Positions 5,444-5,747 of a stretch of 5,747 nt of DNA are shown here, piece after piece (positions within the stretch are counted from its first letter, which is position 1; each line of letters starts with the position of its first letter). The notes beneath the pieces are model-generated. The model was not told the DNA's origin. It worked only from the letters and a program-made list of their open reading frames with translations, and ran no database searches. The position numbers and the translations under genes are program-made. This stretch comes from an uncultured Clostridia bacterium (GTDB lineage Bacteria; Bacillota; Clostridia; Peptostreptococcales; Anaerovoracaceae), in contig CAKQWL010000176.1 of assembly GCA_934278965.1 (NCBI GenBank), positions 1 through 5,747 of the forward strand, given 5' to 3'.

Positions 5444-5747
5444 ATGGAACAAAATCAATCGAAATTTTCACAGTATCACTTTTTAGCGGGAGGTCTTTTT
5501 GCATTTCTCGCATTGTACGCCCTGATTAATACCGTTCAGTTTCTGAATTATTCTTGGATCGGCTTCTCTGTTTTCATACAGTTTTTTGCCCTGATCTGCT
5601 ATATCATCGCGGCCATTCTTCTCTTCACCAACCGGCGGGACTGGCTTGCCTGTGCCGGTTTCGGCGTGCTGGCTTTTGAGAAGCTGTGCTGCCTCTTCAT
5701 TCCGTATGTCTCCGGGAAGGGAACAATATTCTTTTCGCTCATTGCGT
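5444..5747 (+). CDS. Unrecognised multi-pass membrane protein (partial, N-terminal 101 residues)
   Basis: The reading frame is open from ATG at 5444 to the window edge and encodes MEQNQSKFSQYHFLAGG onward. AAAGGAG (5430-5436) lies 7 bases upstream of the ATG, and a good promoter lies about 100 bases further up, so it is very likely a real gene. After a short polar N terminus (1-10) there are probable membrane helices at about 12-31, 38-62 and 66-88. A positively charged loop, NRRDW (63-67), joins helices two and three, and two adjacent cysteines are at 82-83. There is no signal-peptidase site; the first helix looks like an anchor. A further hydrophobic stretch starts at about 94. I do not recognise the family. 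It is transcribed away from the yraN cluster and shares only the intergenic region with it, so no shared function can be inferred. Confidence 0.8.
   Translation, partial: MEQNQSKFSQYHFLAGGLFAFLALYALINTVQFLNYSWIGFSVFIQFFALICYIIAAILLFTNRRDWLACAGFGVLAFEKLCCLFIPYVSGKGTIFFSLIA

Noticed and set aside
5328..5513. Minus-strand open frame of 61 codons upstream of yraN
   Set aside because: It is antisense to the start of the membrane-protein gene and its promoter; no ribosome binding site or domain supports it.

Overview
The window looks like a chromosomal housekeeping locus of a low-to-mid GC Bacillota (Firmicutes). The evidence is strong AGGAGG-type ribosome binding sites before every gene, a 690-residue topoisomerase I with three C-terminal zinc ribbons, a Firmicutes-style HslV with a short FHA propeptide, and the gene order yraN-comM-dprA-topA-hslV, which is a known neighbourhood in this phylum. 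I cannot fix the class from sequence alone; Negativicutes or Clostridia are plausible guesses.

Layout. Five genes run leftward on the minus strand from a promoter near 5220-5248: yraN (5168-4770, PD-(D/E)xK nuclease-like protein), comM/yifB (4770-3226, AAA+ Mg-chelatase-like protein; its GTG start shares one base with the yraN stop), dprA (3180-2299, RecA/ssDNA-binding recombination mediator in a short form), topA (2238-166, DNA topoisomerase I) and the first 46 codons of hslV (138-1, peptidase of the HslVU protease). Gaps are -1, 45, 60 and 27 bases and none holds a recognisable terminator, so the genes probably form one transcription unit. A second good promoter (TTGCAA, 17 bases, TATAAT) straddles the end of dprA and would give topA-hslV its own supply.

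At the right edge is a 275-base AT-rich divergent intergenic region (5169-5443). It carries back-to-back promoters plus inverted and direct repeats, and is followed by the start of a plus-strand gene (5444 to the window end) for an unrecognised small multi-pass membrane protein.

Functionally, the first three minus-strand genes centre on handling incoming or recombining single-stranded DNA (DprA loads RecA, ComM extends recombination by branch migration, YraN is a presumed nuclease). topA controls supercoiling and hslV starts a protein-quality-control unit. I found no mobile element, CRISPR array, tRNA or rRNA, and no clear sign of a new defence or signalling system. The least explained parts are the short DprA, the repeat-rich divergent promoter region and the unknown membrane protein.
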